A program made the position numbers and the translations under genes. 64,000 bases of DNA, taken from contig OZ260106.1 of assembly GCA_965284645.1 (NCBI GenBank), positions 2,728,001-2,792,000 of the forward strand, given 5' to 3'. The stretch comes from JAIBAJ01 sp965284645 (GTDB lineage: Bacteria > Bacteroidota > Bacteroidia > JAIBAJ01). The notes under the pieces were generated by a model. It had not been told where the DNA came from, made no database searches, and saw only the letters and a program-made list of their open reading frames with translations. Position 1 is the stretch's first letter. Every line of letters begins with the position of its first letter. Positions 35,373 through 44,249 of this stretch are shown piece after piece.

Positions 35373-36503
35373 TTAAAATTTCCTTACTTTTTCAATAGAA
35401 TTCCAAAGAAGATTTGAGGTTTTTTCCCAAGTGTATAAATCAACCCTTTTTTTGCCATTACAAATTAGTGTTTGATACGTTTTGGGATTTAAAAATAACT
35501 CTTCCATCCCAGCTGCAATGGAATAAATTGAAAATGGATCAACTAATAAGGCGCCATCACCAGCAATTTCGGGCATAGCCGTTACATTTGATGTAATAAC
35601 GGGTATTTCACATGAAAAGGCTTCAATTATGGGTAGACCAAAGCCTTCGAATAAAGTGGTATATGTTACAGCGAAAGCACTACCAATCAAATTGTTTAAG
35701 TCTGATTCAGCAATACGACCAGGGAAATGAATTGAATCTCGGAATGGACTTGAATGATAACATTCCTCCATTTCTGATGTCCAAAAGGTTTTTCCACCGG
35801 CAATTACCAGTTGTAAAGGATTGGAATGCTTGTTTTTGAAAATTTCAAAAGCTTTGATCAAATTTGAAATATTCTTTCTTGGATGGATGGCTCCCCAATA
35901 CAAAAAGTAGGGTTTCCCTTTTGAAAATTTATTTCTTGTTGTTTCTTTAATCGCCTCTGAAACCGGATGGAAATCTGAAGATACACCATTGTGAACAATA
36001 TCTATTTTTTGAGGATCGATCTGGTACCTATCCGCAATGTCTCTAGCCGAAAATGCCGAAACAGTAGCAATTCTATTGGCTTTTTGAGCATATTTTGGAA
36101 AGAAATGTCTAAAATGTATTCGGTTGTACCAAATAATATCCTTTGGATTATGTTCGAAATTTAAATCATGAATGACAGGTAGTTGCGGTACATCGCTATT
36201 TAAACTTAAGTAGCCATCCGGAGAAAGAAATAAATCAACCTTATACCGAGATAAAATAGGAGGTAAGCTCCATTCAAACCACCAATAAAACAAAAGCGGA
36301 TGCCTGGCGGGTGGAAATACCTGAACAGGGGTAATGTTTTCTGAATAAAGGAAGGAGGGGTTAAAAGGTCGGTCGAATAAAAAAAGAAAGTGTGTTTCTG
36401 GATGGTCCTTGGTAATTCGCTTTAAAGTTTCATCGGTAAATCTTCCCAATCCTTCCAATTTTCCTGGAAGCAATAAACGGGTATTTACGGCGATAGTTTT
36501 CAT
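35373..36503 (-). CDS. GT4-family glycosyltransferase
   Basis: A 376-residue GT-B glycosyltransferase. The N-terminal acceptor domain contains VDLFLSPDGYLSL and the helix after VIHDLNFEHNP. The C-terminal donor domain holds FLYWGAIHPRKNISNLIKAF and the nucleotide-sugar motif FEGFGLPIIEAF, an E-x7-E. It probably adds a hexose such as mannose to a lipid- or protein-bound glycan. It is the last gene of a minus-strand group with the KdsC-like phosphatase 6 bp upstream, which hints at lipopolysaccharide or related glycan synthesis. Confidence 0.85.
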   Translation of the reverse strand: MKTIAVNTRLLLPGKLEGLGRFTDETLKRITKDHPETHFLFLFDRPFNPSFLYSENITPVQVFPPARHPLLFYWWFEWSLPPILSRYKVDLFLSPDGYLSLNSDVPQLPVIHDLNFEHNPKDIIWYNRIHFRHFFPKYAQKANRIATVSAFSARDIADRYQIDPQKIDIVHNGVSSDFHPVSEAIKETTRNKFSKGKPYFLYWGAIHPRKNISNLIKAFEIFKNKHSNPLQLVIAGGKTFWTSEMEECYHSSPFRDSIHFPGRIAESDLNNLIGSAFAVTYTTLFEGFGLPIIEAFSCEIPVITSNVTAMPEIAGDGALLVDPFSIYSIAAGMEELFLNPKTYQTLICNGKKRVDLYTWEKTSNLLWNSIEKVRKF

Positions 36504-36509
36504 TTAAAC

Positions 36510-37031
36510 TTACCAGGTAAACCCTTCAGTGGTAGCCCATTTGCCTTGAACACGCATCACTTGTTCTACAACATCTCTTACACAACCATGTCCGCCCTTC
36601 AAAGGGGAAATATATAAACTGATTTCTTGTATTTCATGGGCAGCATCGGCAGGACAACAAGGTAAAGCTACTTTTCGCATCACATGGTAATCCGGTAGGT
36701 CATCACCCATATACAAGATAGTATTAGGCGATAAATGATTTGTTTTAAGAAATTCTTCAAATGCTTCTGTTTTATTGGAACTCCCTAAATAAATGTGGTG
36801 TATGCCTAAATATTCAAGTCTTTTCCTTAAGGCATCTCCTTTTCCGCCACTAATAATACAAACATGATACCCCATTTTAACGGCTAGTTGAAGCGCAAAA
36901 CCATCTTTAATGTTCATTGTTCTACCTTGTGAACCATCTGGCATCAACAAGATACTTCCGTCTGTTAAAACACCATCAACATCCAAAACTAGAGCGTTGA
37001 TATGGGGTAATATTTCTTTAAAATTTTTCAA
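36510..37031 (-). CDS. kdsC: KdsC-like HAD phosphatase (KDO 8-phosphate phosphatase)
   Basis: A 173-residue tetrameric-type HAD phosphatase. Motif I is DVDGVLTDG near residue 17, motif II/III are IISGGKG and LYMGDDLPD, and the C0 type lacks a cap domain. It probably dephosphorylates 3-deoxy-D-manno-octulosonate 8-phosphate to KDO for the lipid A inner core. Length fits KdsC (170-190). The 5' end overlaps the DUF2520 gene by 14 bp and the 3' end is 6 bp from a glycosyltransferase, so these genes are co-transcribed. A related sugar-acid phosphatase is the alternative. Confidence 0.82.
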   Translation of the reverse strand: MKNFKEILPHINALVLDVDGVLTDGSILLMPDGSQGRTMNIKDGFALQLAVKMGYHVCIISGGKGDALRKRLEYLGIHHIYLGSSNKTEAFEEFLKTNHLSPNTILYMGDDLPDYHVMRKVALPCCPADAAHEIQEISLYISPLKGGHGCVRDVVEQVMRVQGKWATTEGFTW

Positions 37032-37809
37032 TAGGGGTAGAATTATGTCCGTAATGTTCTACTATTTTCTGACTCATTAACCTATAAACATCCCTCATTA
37101 GAGGATTTTTTTCTAACATGGAAATATGTTTATTTAATACGACCAAATCGCCCCTTCTCGCCGGACCAGTCTGCATTTGGGCGGGATCCTTACCTTCTAT
37201 TCTTTGTGCTGTTTCTAAAATTAAAGGATCAAGGATGTGCTCGGGCAGTTGATTTGTCCTTAAAAAATCTTTAGAAAGAATGTATAGGAAATTAGAAAAA
37301 TTTGAAGCAAATATGGCACCCAAATGTAGCTTCAATCGCTCTTCTGAGTTAATTTTATAGACAAGCGCTGAAAGGTCTTTGGCCAAATTCCAAAGTGTTG
37401 TAAACAATTCTTCTGAACTTGCTTCAAGGCAAAAGGGAACTTTAGAAAAATCGGTTGGTCTATCCTTTAGCATGGATTGTAAAGGATAAAATACCCCGAA
37501 TTGGGCCGAACAGTCTTTTAGAATAGTTATAGGAATACTACCAGAGGTGTGGGCAACCGGAATATTGGTCCTTAGCACCTGTGCCACTTGCTCATATCCA
37601 TCATCCCTTGTACTAATCAAAATCAATTCGGTCTCTCCCCAATCGAAGTCTTGTATGGATTGGGTTGCCTTTGCCCCAACTTTTGCCGCAAGTATTTCCG
37701 CGTTTTCTAAAGTCCGGTTTGAAATCCAAATAATTTCATGCCCTTTCGAATGTAAGGCATTGGCTAAGTTCCAAGCAGCGTTTCCTGCTCCTATAAACGA
37801 AATTTTCAC
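37018..37809 (-). CDS. Rossmann-like/DUF2520 domain protein
   Basis: A 263-residue dehydrogenase-like protein. The N-terminal NAD(P)-binding fold begins MKISFIGAGNAAWNLANAL, with the GxGxxA dinucleotide motif. The C-terminal DUF2520 helical domain contains HLGAIFASNFSNFLYILSKD and TGPARRGDLVVLNKH, as in the ketopantoate/6-phosphogluconate dehydrogenase-like superfamily. The reaction is unknown. In Bacteroidota this gene commonly sits next to a KdsC-like phosphatase, as here. It overlaps that gene by 14 bp and is 2 bp from the HMA lipoprotein gene. Confidence 0.85.
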   Translation of the reverse strand: MKISFIGAGNAAWNLANALHSKGHEIIWISNRTLENAEILAAKVGAKATQSIQDFDWGETELILISTRDDGYEQVAQVLRTNIPVAHTSGSIPITILKDCSAQFGVFYPLQSMLKDRPTDFSKVPFCLEASSEELFTTLWNLAKDLSALVYKINSEERLKLHLGAIFASNFSNFLYILSKDFLRTNQLPEHILDPLILETAQRIEGKDPAQMQTGPARRGDLVVLNKHISMLEKNPLMRDVYRLMSQKIVEHYGHNSTPIEKF

Positions 37810-37811
37810 TA

Positions 37812-38195
37812 CTAAGAATGGGCCGCTTCTTTTTTAGAAATCTCGACTGCTTCCTCTGACGATGCATCTTTTTCAGTAGCAGGCAATTCAGCCCCTACAA
37901 GGTTTGCCTTATACTGCCCTTCGTTTAACGATTGAATTTTGGTTAAAATAGCCTCCGTATTGATTTGGGTAGAATCAAAGCTAAATAAGGCAATTTTCTT
38001 ATCAAAATTTACCTTACTTTGGGCTACACCAGGAATTTCAGCTATTGTTCCTTCAATATGTTTTGCACATCCTTCGGCACATGTCATGCCTTCAATGGCA
38101 ACATTTATGGTTTTGTTGGCTACTACTTTTTGTGATTGGTTTGAACAGGAGCTTAAAATGAGAAAGCTAGATAAAAGGGCAAAAATGGTGCGCAT
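37812..38195 (-). CDS. Heavy-metal-associated (HMA) domain lipoprotein
   Basis: A 127-residue lipoprotein. The signal peptide (MRTIFALLSSFLILSSC) ends in a lipobox, LSSC, at about residue 17. An HMA-like ferredoxin fold follows, with the metal motif GMTCAEGCAKHIEG. The spacing is CxxxC rather than the usual CxxC, a variant common in secreted Bacteroidota HMA proteins. A low-complexity Glu/Ala/Lys tail closes it. It may bind copper or another soft metal in the periplasm (inferred). The frame is open six codons upstream; the signal peptide sets the start. It heads a minus-strand operon with DUF2520, kdsC and a glycosyltransferase. Confidence 0.8.
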   Translation of the reverse strand: MRTIFALLSSFLILSSCSNQSQKVVANKTINVAIEGMTCAEGCAKHIEGTIAEIPGVAQSKVNFDKKIALFSFDSTQINTEAILTKIQSLNEGQYKANLVGAELPATEKDASSEEAVEISKKEAAHS

Positions 38196-38210
38196 GGATA
38201 AAAGTTTTTG

Positions 38211-38218
38211 CAAAAATA
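38211..38218 (-). promoter_or_regulatory. -7 promoter box for the HMA lipoprotein operon
   Basis: On the minus strand TATTTTTG matches TAnnTTTG, 15 nt before the ATG at 38195. Confidence 0.5.
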
Positions 38219-38263
38219 CGCCCTAAATCAAATGGTTGAACCCAAATTCCACATTCGAAACAT

Positions 38264-38297
38264 ATAAACGATTAAGCACTTGTAAATCAATTTGTTT
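38264..38297 (+). repeat. 34-bp direct repeat, copy 1
   Basis: Matches 38774-38807 at 32 of 34 positions (starting ATAAACGATTAA and ending AATCAATTTGTTT). It lies in the 1.3-kb gene-free stretch between the HMA lipoprotein and WG-repeat genes, with repeat copy c between the two. Confidence 0.75.
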
Positions 38298-38495
38298 AGT
38301 CGTTTTTATACGCTTTATTAGTTTGAAATTCTCCAAGCGGAGTAAACCAAGGATTAGGAATAGTCTTGAACTTTCTCAGGGAAATTTTGTATGTTTTTGG
38401 AATGAATTTTAACCGAATTCTGCATTAAAAGTATTTGGTATTCAGTGTTTTAAAGTATAAATTTCGCTTTGTAAACCATTTTTCTTATTTATTAT

Positions 38496-38650
38496 TTGGC
38501 GGGCCCCCAACCGCCCAAGACCATTCTACCAGTTTTAAGCATTGGCAAGGGGCGGTTGGGTCAGGCTTTCGCTAATACTCCTCAGCTTTTAGCCCCCGAA
38601 AATGCCCGGGGCTAAAAGCTTGCGGGGTATCACGCTCTATCCTTGCCCGA
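38496..38650 (-). repeat. Structured intergenic repeat, copy c
   Basis: Minus-strand copy. Head TCGGGCAAGGATAG (from 38650 down). The variable hairpin is a perfect GCTTTTAGCCCC / GGGGCTAAAAGC stem. The long stem arms are CCCAACCGCCC (38506-38516) and GGGCGGTTGGG (38550-38560). Tail GGGGGCCCGCCAAAT. Head-to-head with copy d, about 420 bp away. Confidence 0.8.
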
Positions 38651-38773
38651 CACCTCCGCATAACATTCTACTGAACCTTGGCCTTTGCATTTCATCCCGC
38701 AGCAGTGAATTAAAAGTGCAAGAACGATCAATGGCCAAAAAATAAATAAACCCACATTACGCATTAGAATTGC

Positions 38774-38807
38774 ATAAACGATTAACCAGTTGTAAATCAA
38801 TTTGTTT
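38774..38807 (+). repeat. 34-bp direct repeat, copy 2
   Basis: Partner of 38264-38297 with two mismatches. It lies between repeat copies c and d; no gene is visible around it. Confidence 0.75.
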
Positions 38808-38855
38808 TCTAAATTGATAACAACAGCATTCCTGAAATTTCTTCGGGAGGGGTAA

Positions 38856-38914
38856 ACCCAACTAAATCAAGTAGTTCGGATTAATAAATCCTCCTATTGA
38901 TTAATTTGGGATAA
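38856..38914 (+). repeat. AT-rich repeat shared with 42486-42545, copy 1
   Basis: Reads ACCCAACTAAATCAAGTAG at its start and TCCTCCTATTGATTAATT near its end; a related sequence recurs at 42486. It includes a small GGATT/AATCC hairpin. No coding potential is seen. Confidence 0.5.
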
Positions 38915-39071
38915 ACGAAATTATAAAATCGAAGTCTTTGATTTAGTAACTGAATATAGTTTAATGTTTACTCAAAATTGAAATTGGAATAGCTTGGTAG
39001 TTTTATCCAATTCCCTTGTAGAATTTGGGTTCAGCGCCATGGTTTTGACTGGGGTAAATGCCTGTTCTTAG

Positions 39072-39225
39072 TCCGGGCAACGATAGAAACGGAAAGCCCG
39101 CAAGGCTGGACGCAGTGCAACGGAGACCAGCCGCGGACTTGCAGTGGATAGCGTGGCCCTACCGCCCATGTACAAGGGCCAGGTTTATAGCACCAAGCGG
39201 TTTTGGCGGTAGGGAGCCCGCCTAA
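39072..39225 (+). repeat. Structured intergenic repeat, copy d
   Basis: Plus-strand copy and one of the best preserved. Head CCGGGCAACGATAG, block GGAAAGCCCGCAAGG, variable hairpin GGCTGG...CCAGCC, block GGACTTGCAGTGGATAGCG. Long stem arms CCCTACCGCC (39157-39166) and GGCGGTAGGG (39205-39214). Tail GGGAGCCCGCCTAAA. Confidence 0.85.
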
Positions 39226-39514
39226 AAATAAAAACGGAAATCAAAAAGGAGTGGGGGAGGTTCATTGGAATTTCCTAAGTATGGACAGAAAGGGAAAAGA
39301 CCCATTTCAAAGACCAAATCCTGTGAATGTTTTCATCGTTTATTTTCATCACTTTATCCCCTTGGAACGACTTTTGTAAGGGTGGAATTGGGTGGATCGC
39401 TTGGAGTGAAAAAACTATTTCTTAGAAAGCTAGGACTCGTTTAACACCAAGGCTTTTAGGCCATTTGCCCAAGCCAAGTAACCTATAAAACTGAATTGAA
39501 AATAGAATTTGTAC

Positions 39515-41485
39515 ATGAAAACTGTCCTGTGTAGCCTTTGTTTACTGCTAACTTTAATGGTTGAACCAACTTATACGCAAACAAATGGTCAGGTAGAAAG
39601 GTTTGAAAATATTTTCCAATTTGAAAAGCCCAAGAAGATGGATACCCTGTATTACCCTTTTTATGGCGGGGTGCAGATGATTGAAGTAGATTACATTGGG
39701 TATTGGGATAGGATGATTTATTATTTGGAGCAAAGTCAACCCAAGTCGATGCCCCATTCGGCTTTTAATCCAATGCCGCTTGGCAATGCTTACTTTTTTA
39801 GAGATTCTTTGGGCAACATTGTTAAGACTTTTAATTCGGGTGATGCTTTGTCGGATTTAACCCAACATTTCAAAAAAATCCCGATTCAAAAAAAGAGCAC
39901 CGGTCTAAGGTCTTTGTTTATGTATCATAAATTTCAACACCAACGGGAAGGCGTGTGGTACCAAAGTCCTCAAGCCTTGTTTGACTTTCCTAACCATTAC
40001 AAGGTTTCAACAGGTAAGGCTGAACAAAGGGTAGGTTTCGAGAACTCAGCCGGTTTGGAAAAAAAACAGGTGAAATTTGGTTTGATTGATACGCTAGGGC
40101 AGGTGGTGATTCCTTTGGTTTATCAGGCCATTTTGCCCTATTATGAATTGCTGCTGGTGCAAAAGGAAGGTAAATGGGGATTGATAAATTATAAGAATGA
40201 GGTGGTGATAGATTTTCGTTACGATTGGTATGTGTTTGACCGATTTGAAACAGGGGAAGATCCCCAAAAGAAAAGGAATGTGTTTTTTCAAACGGCCAAA
40301 GTAAAATCGGCTGACGAATCGGAATTTGTTTACAAAGCCCTTTATGTACCGGAAGAAAACAAATTGATTCCACTCCAAGATTACGATAAAGTTCAGTATG
40401 AATACTCGTGGCGACCTGCAGGAAAGGGAAGTCCGCGATTAACCCTAGTTTCAAAAGATGGTAAAACGGGTTTGTTGGGAGATGACTTTCAAGAAATAGT
40501 ACCGCCTGATTATGAAATATTCGATTACAACAGAAATAAAAAGGGATTGTTCCGGGTGGCCAAAGCAGGGAAGTTTGGTTTTTTTAATGAGCATTTCCAG
40601 AAGATAATTACTACGGAATATGACTATGCTGAGGATTTTGAGAGAGACTCGACGGCTTTGGTATTGAAAGATGGACAGTTTTTTAGAATTAATACCAAGA
40701 ACCAACGGCAATCCTCGGGAATTACTACGCCTAAATGGGAAACTGGAGAATTGACATTTATTGCCAATGAAAAGTATGGCAGAGTTTCAACTCGCTCATT
40801 TTGGGGGTTAATCGATACCTCCACCTTGAAAATGGTTTTACCGATTGTTTACCACAGGCAATTTTCGCCTGAGCGAATCCAGGGCTTTTATGAGGATAAG
40901 AAAGCTAGGTTTGAGGAGAAGAAACTAGCCCTTAGAAAAAGAGTTGATATGGATGATGAACAATTGTTTTACCAAAATAAAATCATTGTTCAAGGCCAAA
41001 ATAACTTATTCGGCATAATTGATACTACTTTTCAGACCTTGGTTGACTTTAAGTTCGAAAAACTGGAGCCAATATCGAGCGCCTTGAACTGGCTGTGGTA
41101 TACCAAAAATGGTAAGCAAGGAGCCATGGATTTTCAAGGAAATGAACTGTTGAAAGGCCGTTTTGATGAAGTACGGTACGATCAGCACTATGAGCAGGAA
41201 AGGGCTCTATTTAAAGTGAAAAAGGAGGGGAAATGGGGTGTTGTGGGTTTTGATAACCAGACGATTTTGCCCTGTATGTACGATTCAATTAAATTTTTGG
41301 GACATTGGAACAGAGTAAAAGAGAAATTGTGGGTAGTGGAGAAGGACAAAAAGTTTGGCGTGGTGGATGAACACAATCAAACCTTTATTCCTTTTGATTA
41401 CCAAGGTATTTCGCACCTAGAAGGGTATAACTTGTGGGTGGAAAGCAAAGAAAAGGGGCGTTACAGGGTAGTGATTGATAAATAG
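39515..41485 (+). CDS. WG-repeat protein
   Basis: A 656-residue exported protein. A signal peptide (MKTVLCSLCLLLTLMVEPTYT) is followed by a ~150-residue region, then a chain of WG (beta) repeats of about 50-60 residues, each with a K(W/F)G(L/V/F) core and an I.P..Y turn. Examples are KWGLINYKNEVVIDFRYDW, KFGFFNEHFQKIITTEYDY, KWGVVGFDNQTILPCMYDS and KFGVVDEHNQTFIPFDYQG. WG-repeat proteins probably act as surface or periplasmic binding scaffolds; no enzyme motif is seen. An upstream TTG (39509) is in frame; the ATG at 39515 starts the signal peptide. The gene is isolated, downstream of a 1.3-kb repeat-rich spacer. Confidence 0.82.
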   Translation: MKTVLCSLCLLLTLMVEPTYTQTNGQVERFENIFQFEKPKKMDTLYYPFYGGVQMIEVDYIGYWDRMIYYLEQSQPKSMPHSAFNPMPLGNAYFFRDSLGNIVKTFNSGDALSDLTQHFKKIPIQKKSTGLRSLFMYHKFQHQREGVWYQSPQALFDFPNHYKVSTGKAEQRVGFENSAGLEKKQVKFGLIDTLGQVVIPLVYQAILPYYELLLVQKEGKWGLINYKNEVVIDFRYDWYVFDRFETGEDPQKKRNVFFQTAKVKSADESEFVYKALYVPEENKLIPLQDYDKVQYEYSWRPAGKGSPRLTLVSKDGKTGLLGDDFQEIVPPDYEIFDYNRNKKGLFRVAKAGKFGFFNEHFQKIITTEYDYAEDFERDSTALVLKDGQFFRINTKNQRQSSGITTPKWETGELTFIANEKYGRVSTRSFWGLIDTSTLKMVLPIVYHRQFSPERIQGFYEDKKARFEEKKLALRKRVDMDDEQLFYQNKIIVQGQNNLFGIIDTTFQTLVDFKFEKLEPISSALNWLWYTKNGKQGAMDFQGNELLKGRFDEVRYDQHYEQERALFKVKKEGKWGVVGFDNQTILPCMYDSIKFLGHWNRVKEKLWVVEKDKKFGVVDEHNQTFIPFDYQGISHLEGYNLWVESKEKGRYRVVIDK

Positions 41486-41816
41486 CCTAAAGGAGCGCTA
41501 AGACTGACCATCCTGTTTAATTCGGTATCACAGAAAAAGTGTAAGTAAATATCCGAAATACTTGGATTGATTAAATAGTCCGAGAAGCAATTCAAGGTAG
41601 AAATTTTTATGCTATTGGACCAAAGGAGGGAGGTATGGCTTCCAGGTGGGTACATCATTTAAATAAATCATCCTTGCGTAGTAATAAATTTAGGATTTAA
41701 AAGTTTACTGTCTGCTTGCATGGTTTAATTCAAAAAAGTCTTAATTTAACCATTCAAAAATTACTAATTAAAATCAAATTCTAAAGTCCTTAAAAGTAAA
41801 TTCCTAAATCAATTGT
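41486..41816. other. Gene-free spacer, 331 bp
   Basis: AT-rich spacer between the WG-repeat and P460-like genes. I see no gene, promoter box or strong hairpin in it. Confidence 0.5.
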
Positions 41817-42338
41817 ATGAAAAATACCCAAGCCAAACTTTCTGTATTTACCAGTTGTATAGTCCTAATTTGGTCATTAAATGCCTGCCAGAAAGACAAG
41901 GAGGCTACCGGAACCGATAAGGAATTGTATGATATGGCTTTGGCAACAACGGGTTTTACTTGGTATAAAAATTCAAGTGCACCATTAAACAAAAGTGCAG
42001 GAAGTGGCCATAGTCAACCTTTTTTAAAAACACGGTACAATGCCATTGCTGCTACAAAACTTGATTCGATGGGGAAAATTATCCCAGGAACCCTTTTCCC
42101 TGAAGGTTCTTTAATTGTTAAGGAATTGTACACCAGCGGACCAACCCTCGACCGGTATGCTATTTTGTATAAAAACTCAGGGAGTGCGGATGCGGATGCC
42201 AAAGGTTGGGTTTGGGGTTATGTTAATGCAGATGGAACCGTGTCGGAAGAGGCTTCCAATAAAGGAGCAGCCTGCATTAGTTGCCATTCGCAAGCGGATA
42301 ATATTGATTACATGCTGATGAATAAATATTTTCCTTAA
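41817..42338 (+). CDS. Cytochrome P460-like lipoprotein with one c-type heme motif
   Basis: A 173-residue lipoprotein. The signal sequence ends in a lipobox, SLNAC, at residue ~24. The mature part resembles cytochrome P460 family proteins: GTLFPEGSLIVKELY, then WVWGYVNADG and the C-terminal heme c attachment motif CISCH (GAACISCHSQADNIDY). One covalent heme is expected in the periplasm or outer membrane. Homologues include hydroxylamine-oxidising P460 and unknown electron-transfer proteins; the role here is open. It is monocistronic between gene-free stretches of 331 and 669 bp. Confidence 0.75.
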   Translation: MKNTQAKLSVFTSCIVLIWSLNACQKDKEATGTDKELYDMALATTGFTWYKNSSAPLNKSAGSGHSQPFLKTRYNAIAATKLDSMGKIIPGTLFPEGSLIVKELYTSGPTLDRYAILYKNSGSADADAKGWVWGYVNADGTVSEEASNKGAACISCHSQADNIDYMLMNKYFP

Positions 42339-43007
42339 GTCTGTAATTTAGGAAAGAATAAAATCCAGCTATTACCAGCACAATACTTACCTGACAACCG
42401 AGCCAGATAGGAAAGGCTTGTGAGGTTCGGTTTTAATTCGATGTTGGAATGGGATTAACCTCAATTTAATTGCTAAATCGGGCTCAACCCTTCTAAATAA
42501 AGTAGGTAGGATTTAAAATTCCTCCTATCGATTAATTAGGGTTAAAATTAAGTTGAAATTGCTTAAAGCGCTAAGCACCTTTAGGTTCGGGATATTTATA
42601 GCATCAAATACAACTGGTAAACACCTTGAGCGACAGAGTTGCACAGCTGATTTTTTTTAACCAGTTCCAAAGTTACAGCATAATAGTCCAATTATTCTTC
42701 TAAAACAACCATAAAATTAGACTAAATAGGATGTCCATTCGCTATTATAGTCACCACACTCTCCCCTGAAACTCGCATGAATCCATAACCATATTCTAAT
42801 CTAAACACATAACCCAGCTACCCCGCTTTACACCTGCCAACCCATTTTAAATTTTCAACCCTAACCATATCAAATTTCCTCATACCTAATCTGAGTTTAA
42901 ATTGGATTGATGTGGGAAAGCAGTAAATTCAATGCCATTATTCTTGCGTTAATGCAGATGGTTGAAATGGCAAAAAATCCAAAAAAGAATTAAAACTCCT
43001 CTAAGTT
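42339..43007. other. Gene-free spacer, 669 bp
   Basis: AT-rich spacer with stop codons in all frames. It holds the second copy of the AT-rich repeat (42486-42545); otherwise I see nothing recognisable. Confidence 0.5.
42486..42545 (+). repeat. AT-rich repeat shared with 38856-38914, copy 2
   Basis: Reads ACCCTTCTAAATAAAGTAGG and then TCCTCCTATCGATTAATT, matching the copy at 38856 at most positions. No gene overlaps it. Confidence 0.5.
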
Positions 43008-44246
43008 CTAAAACCTAAAATCCACTGCTAATTCGGTCGTGAAATTTAAGGTATACCGTTGATTCCATTTCATCACCACTAAGCCTAAGCCAGGCGGAGA
43101 GGGATTGGATGGTAAATTTTGAATGCTAGTGATAGGTTGTCCAAATGCCTCATGCAAATCGGGAAAGCAGTTGCCTAAATTGGAAAACGACAGGGTAGAA
43201 ACCTTGCCCAGACTAGGCATTTTTACGAAAACATTGTACAAACCATGCGGCATATTTTTCCACCACGAAGCCATGATAGCGTATTTCTTGGGCCACTCGG
43301 CTTTCATTTGCTCCAAAGTTTGGTGCTTCAACTCTTGGTAAACGGCCTGTTCGCCTTGTGCCAATACATCGGTAGAAATGCGGTAAAACATAAACCAGAG
43401 ACTGTTGCCCAAAATACTTACATCGCCCCCTTTTTTGCGAGAATCGATCGGAACGCTAACCCATACCAGTTTACCCTTTGGCAGCTGTCCCATAGCATAA
43501 AAACGCAGCAAGGTCCATCCCAAAAAATACACATTGGGTAAAAGGCTGAGTCCGTGCTTGCCCATTTCACTGTCCAAGGCGCTACTCTCCGCATCGCTGT
43601 AGTGTTTCCATTGGATTTTATTGGGACCTGTCTGCTTTCTATTTCCTATGGTGGCCATGCGGTGGGCCATAGTTTTGAGCATAAAGCCTACAATGGCCAA
43701 ACTGCTTTTGAGTTTAGGGAAGAAGGGTAGTTCGATATCCGGCTCTGAAACCCAGCGTTGAGGCAAATTTCCTGCTTGGCCTACGATTATTTTTACCAAT
43801 TCCTGCACGCCTCTGTAATCAGTAAAACAATGGTTTACCGATATCACTAGGGCTTGTTTACCATCCTCGAAATCAAGCAATAAGAGGTGAATCAGCCCGC
43901 CTCCATCGGGGTCGAGGTTGAAGTTTAAGACTGACTCCGGCAAAGGACCCACCGGCAATGCAAGGCGCTCGACCAAAATGGGTAGAGGCACATCCCCTCT
44001 TTCCCAATAGGCCGGTTTGCCCGGGAAACTTTCCTTTACGGTATAACTGTTGATCCAACCCAAAACTGGCTGTTGGCCAAGCTTTTCCTGAATTTCTGCT
44101 ACCGTAATTTTTCCATTCCAATGCAGAACCGTGCGTACCACATTGCCACATTTTCCTTGTTTCCGTAATTGCTTATGGAAGAGCAGCAACAGGTAATCCG
44201 TGCTGTTTACGGGGTAGCGTTTGGGCAGCAAAAACGGGTCTACCAT
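43008..44246 (-). CDS. Condensation/acyltransferase-fold protein of unknown substrate
   Basis: A 412-residue protein with the chloramphenicol-acetyltransferase-like fold signature: VNHCFTDYRG with H139 and D143, corresponding to the HHxxxDG motif of condensation, wax-ester synthase and alcohol acetyltransferase enzymes. Here the first His is Asn and the Gly after Asp is Tyr. Further fits are the WVSVPIDSR segment near 275 and SFSNLGN near 365, the DFGWG-like region position. It probably transfers an acyl group. No carrier-protein or adenylation domain is nearby. It begins 3 bp after purT on the same strand, so it is co-transcribed with that gene. Confidence 0.65.
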   Translation of the reverse strand: MVDPFLLPKRYPVNSTDYLLLLFHKQLRKQGKCGNVVRTVLHWNGKITVAEIQEKLGQQPVLGWINSYTVKESFPGKPAYWERGDVPLPILVERLALPVGPLPESVLNFNLDPDGGGLIHLLLLDFEDGKQALVISVNHCFTDYRGVQELVKIIVGQAGNLPQRWVSEPDIELPFFPKLKSSLAIVGFMLKTMAHRMATIGNRKQTGPNKIQWKHYSDAESSALDSEMGKHGLSLLPNVYFLGWTLLRFYAMGQLPKGKLVWVSVPIDSRKKGGDVSILGNSLWFMFYRISTDVLAQGEQAVYQELKHQTLEQMKAEWPKKYAIMASWWKNMPHGLYNVFVKMPSLGKVSTLSFSNLGNCFPDLHEAFGQPITSIQNLPSNPSPPGLGLVVMKWNQRYTLNFTTELAVDFRF

Positions 44247-44249
44247 GCA

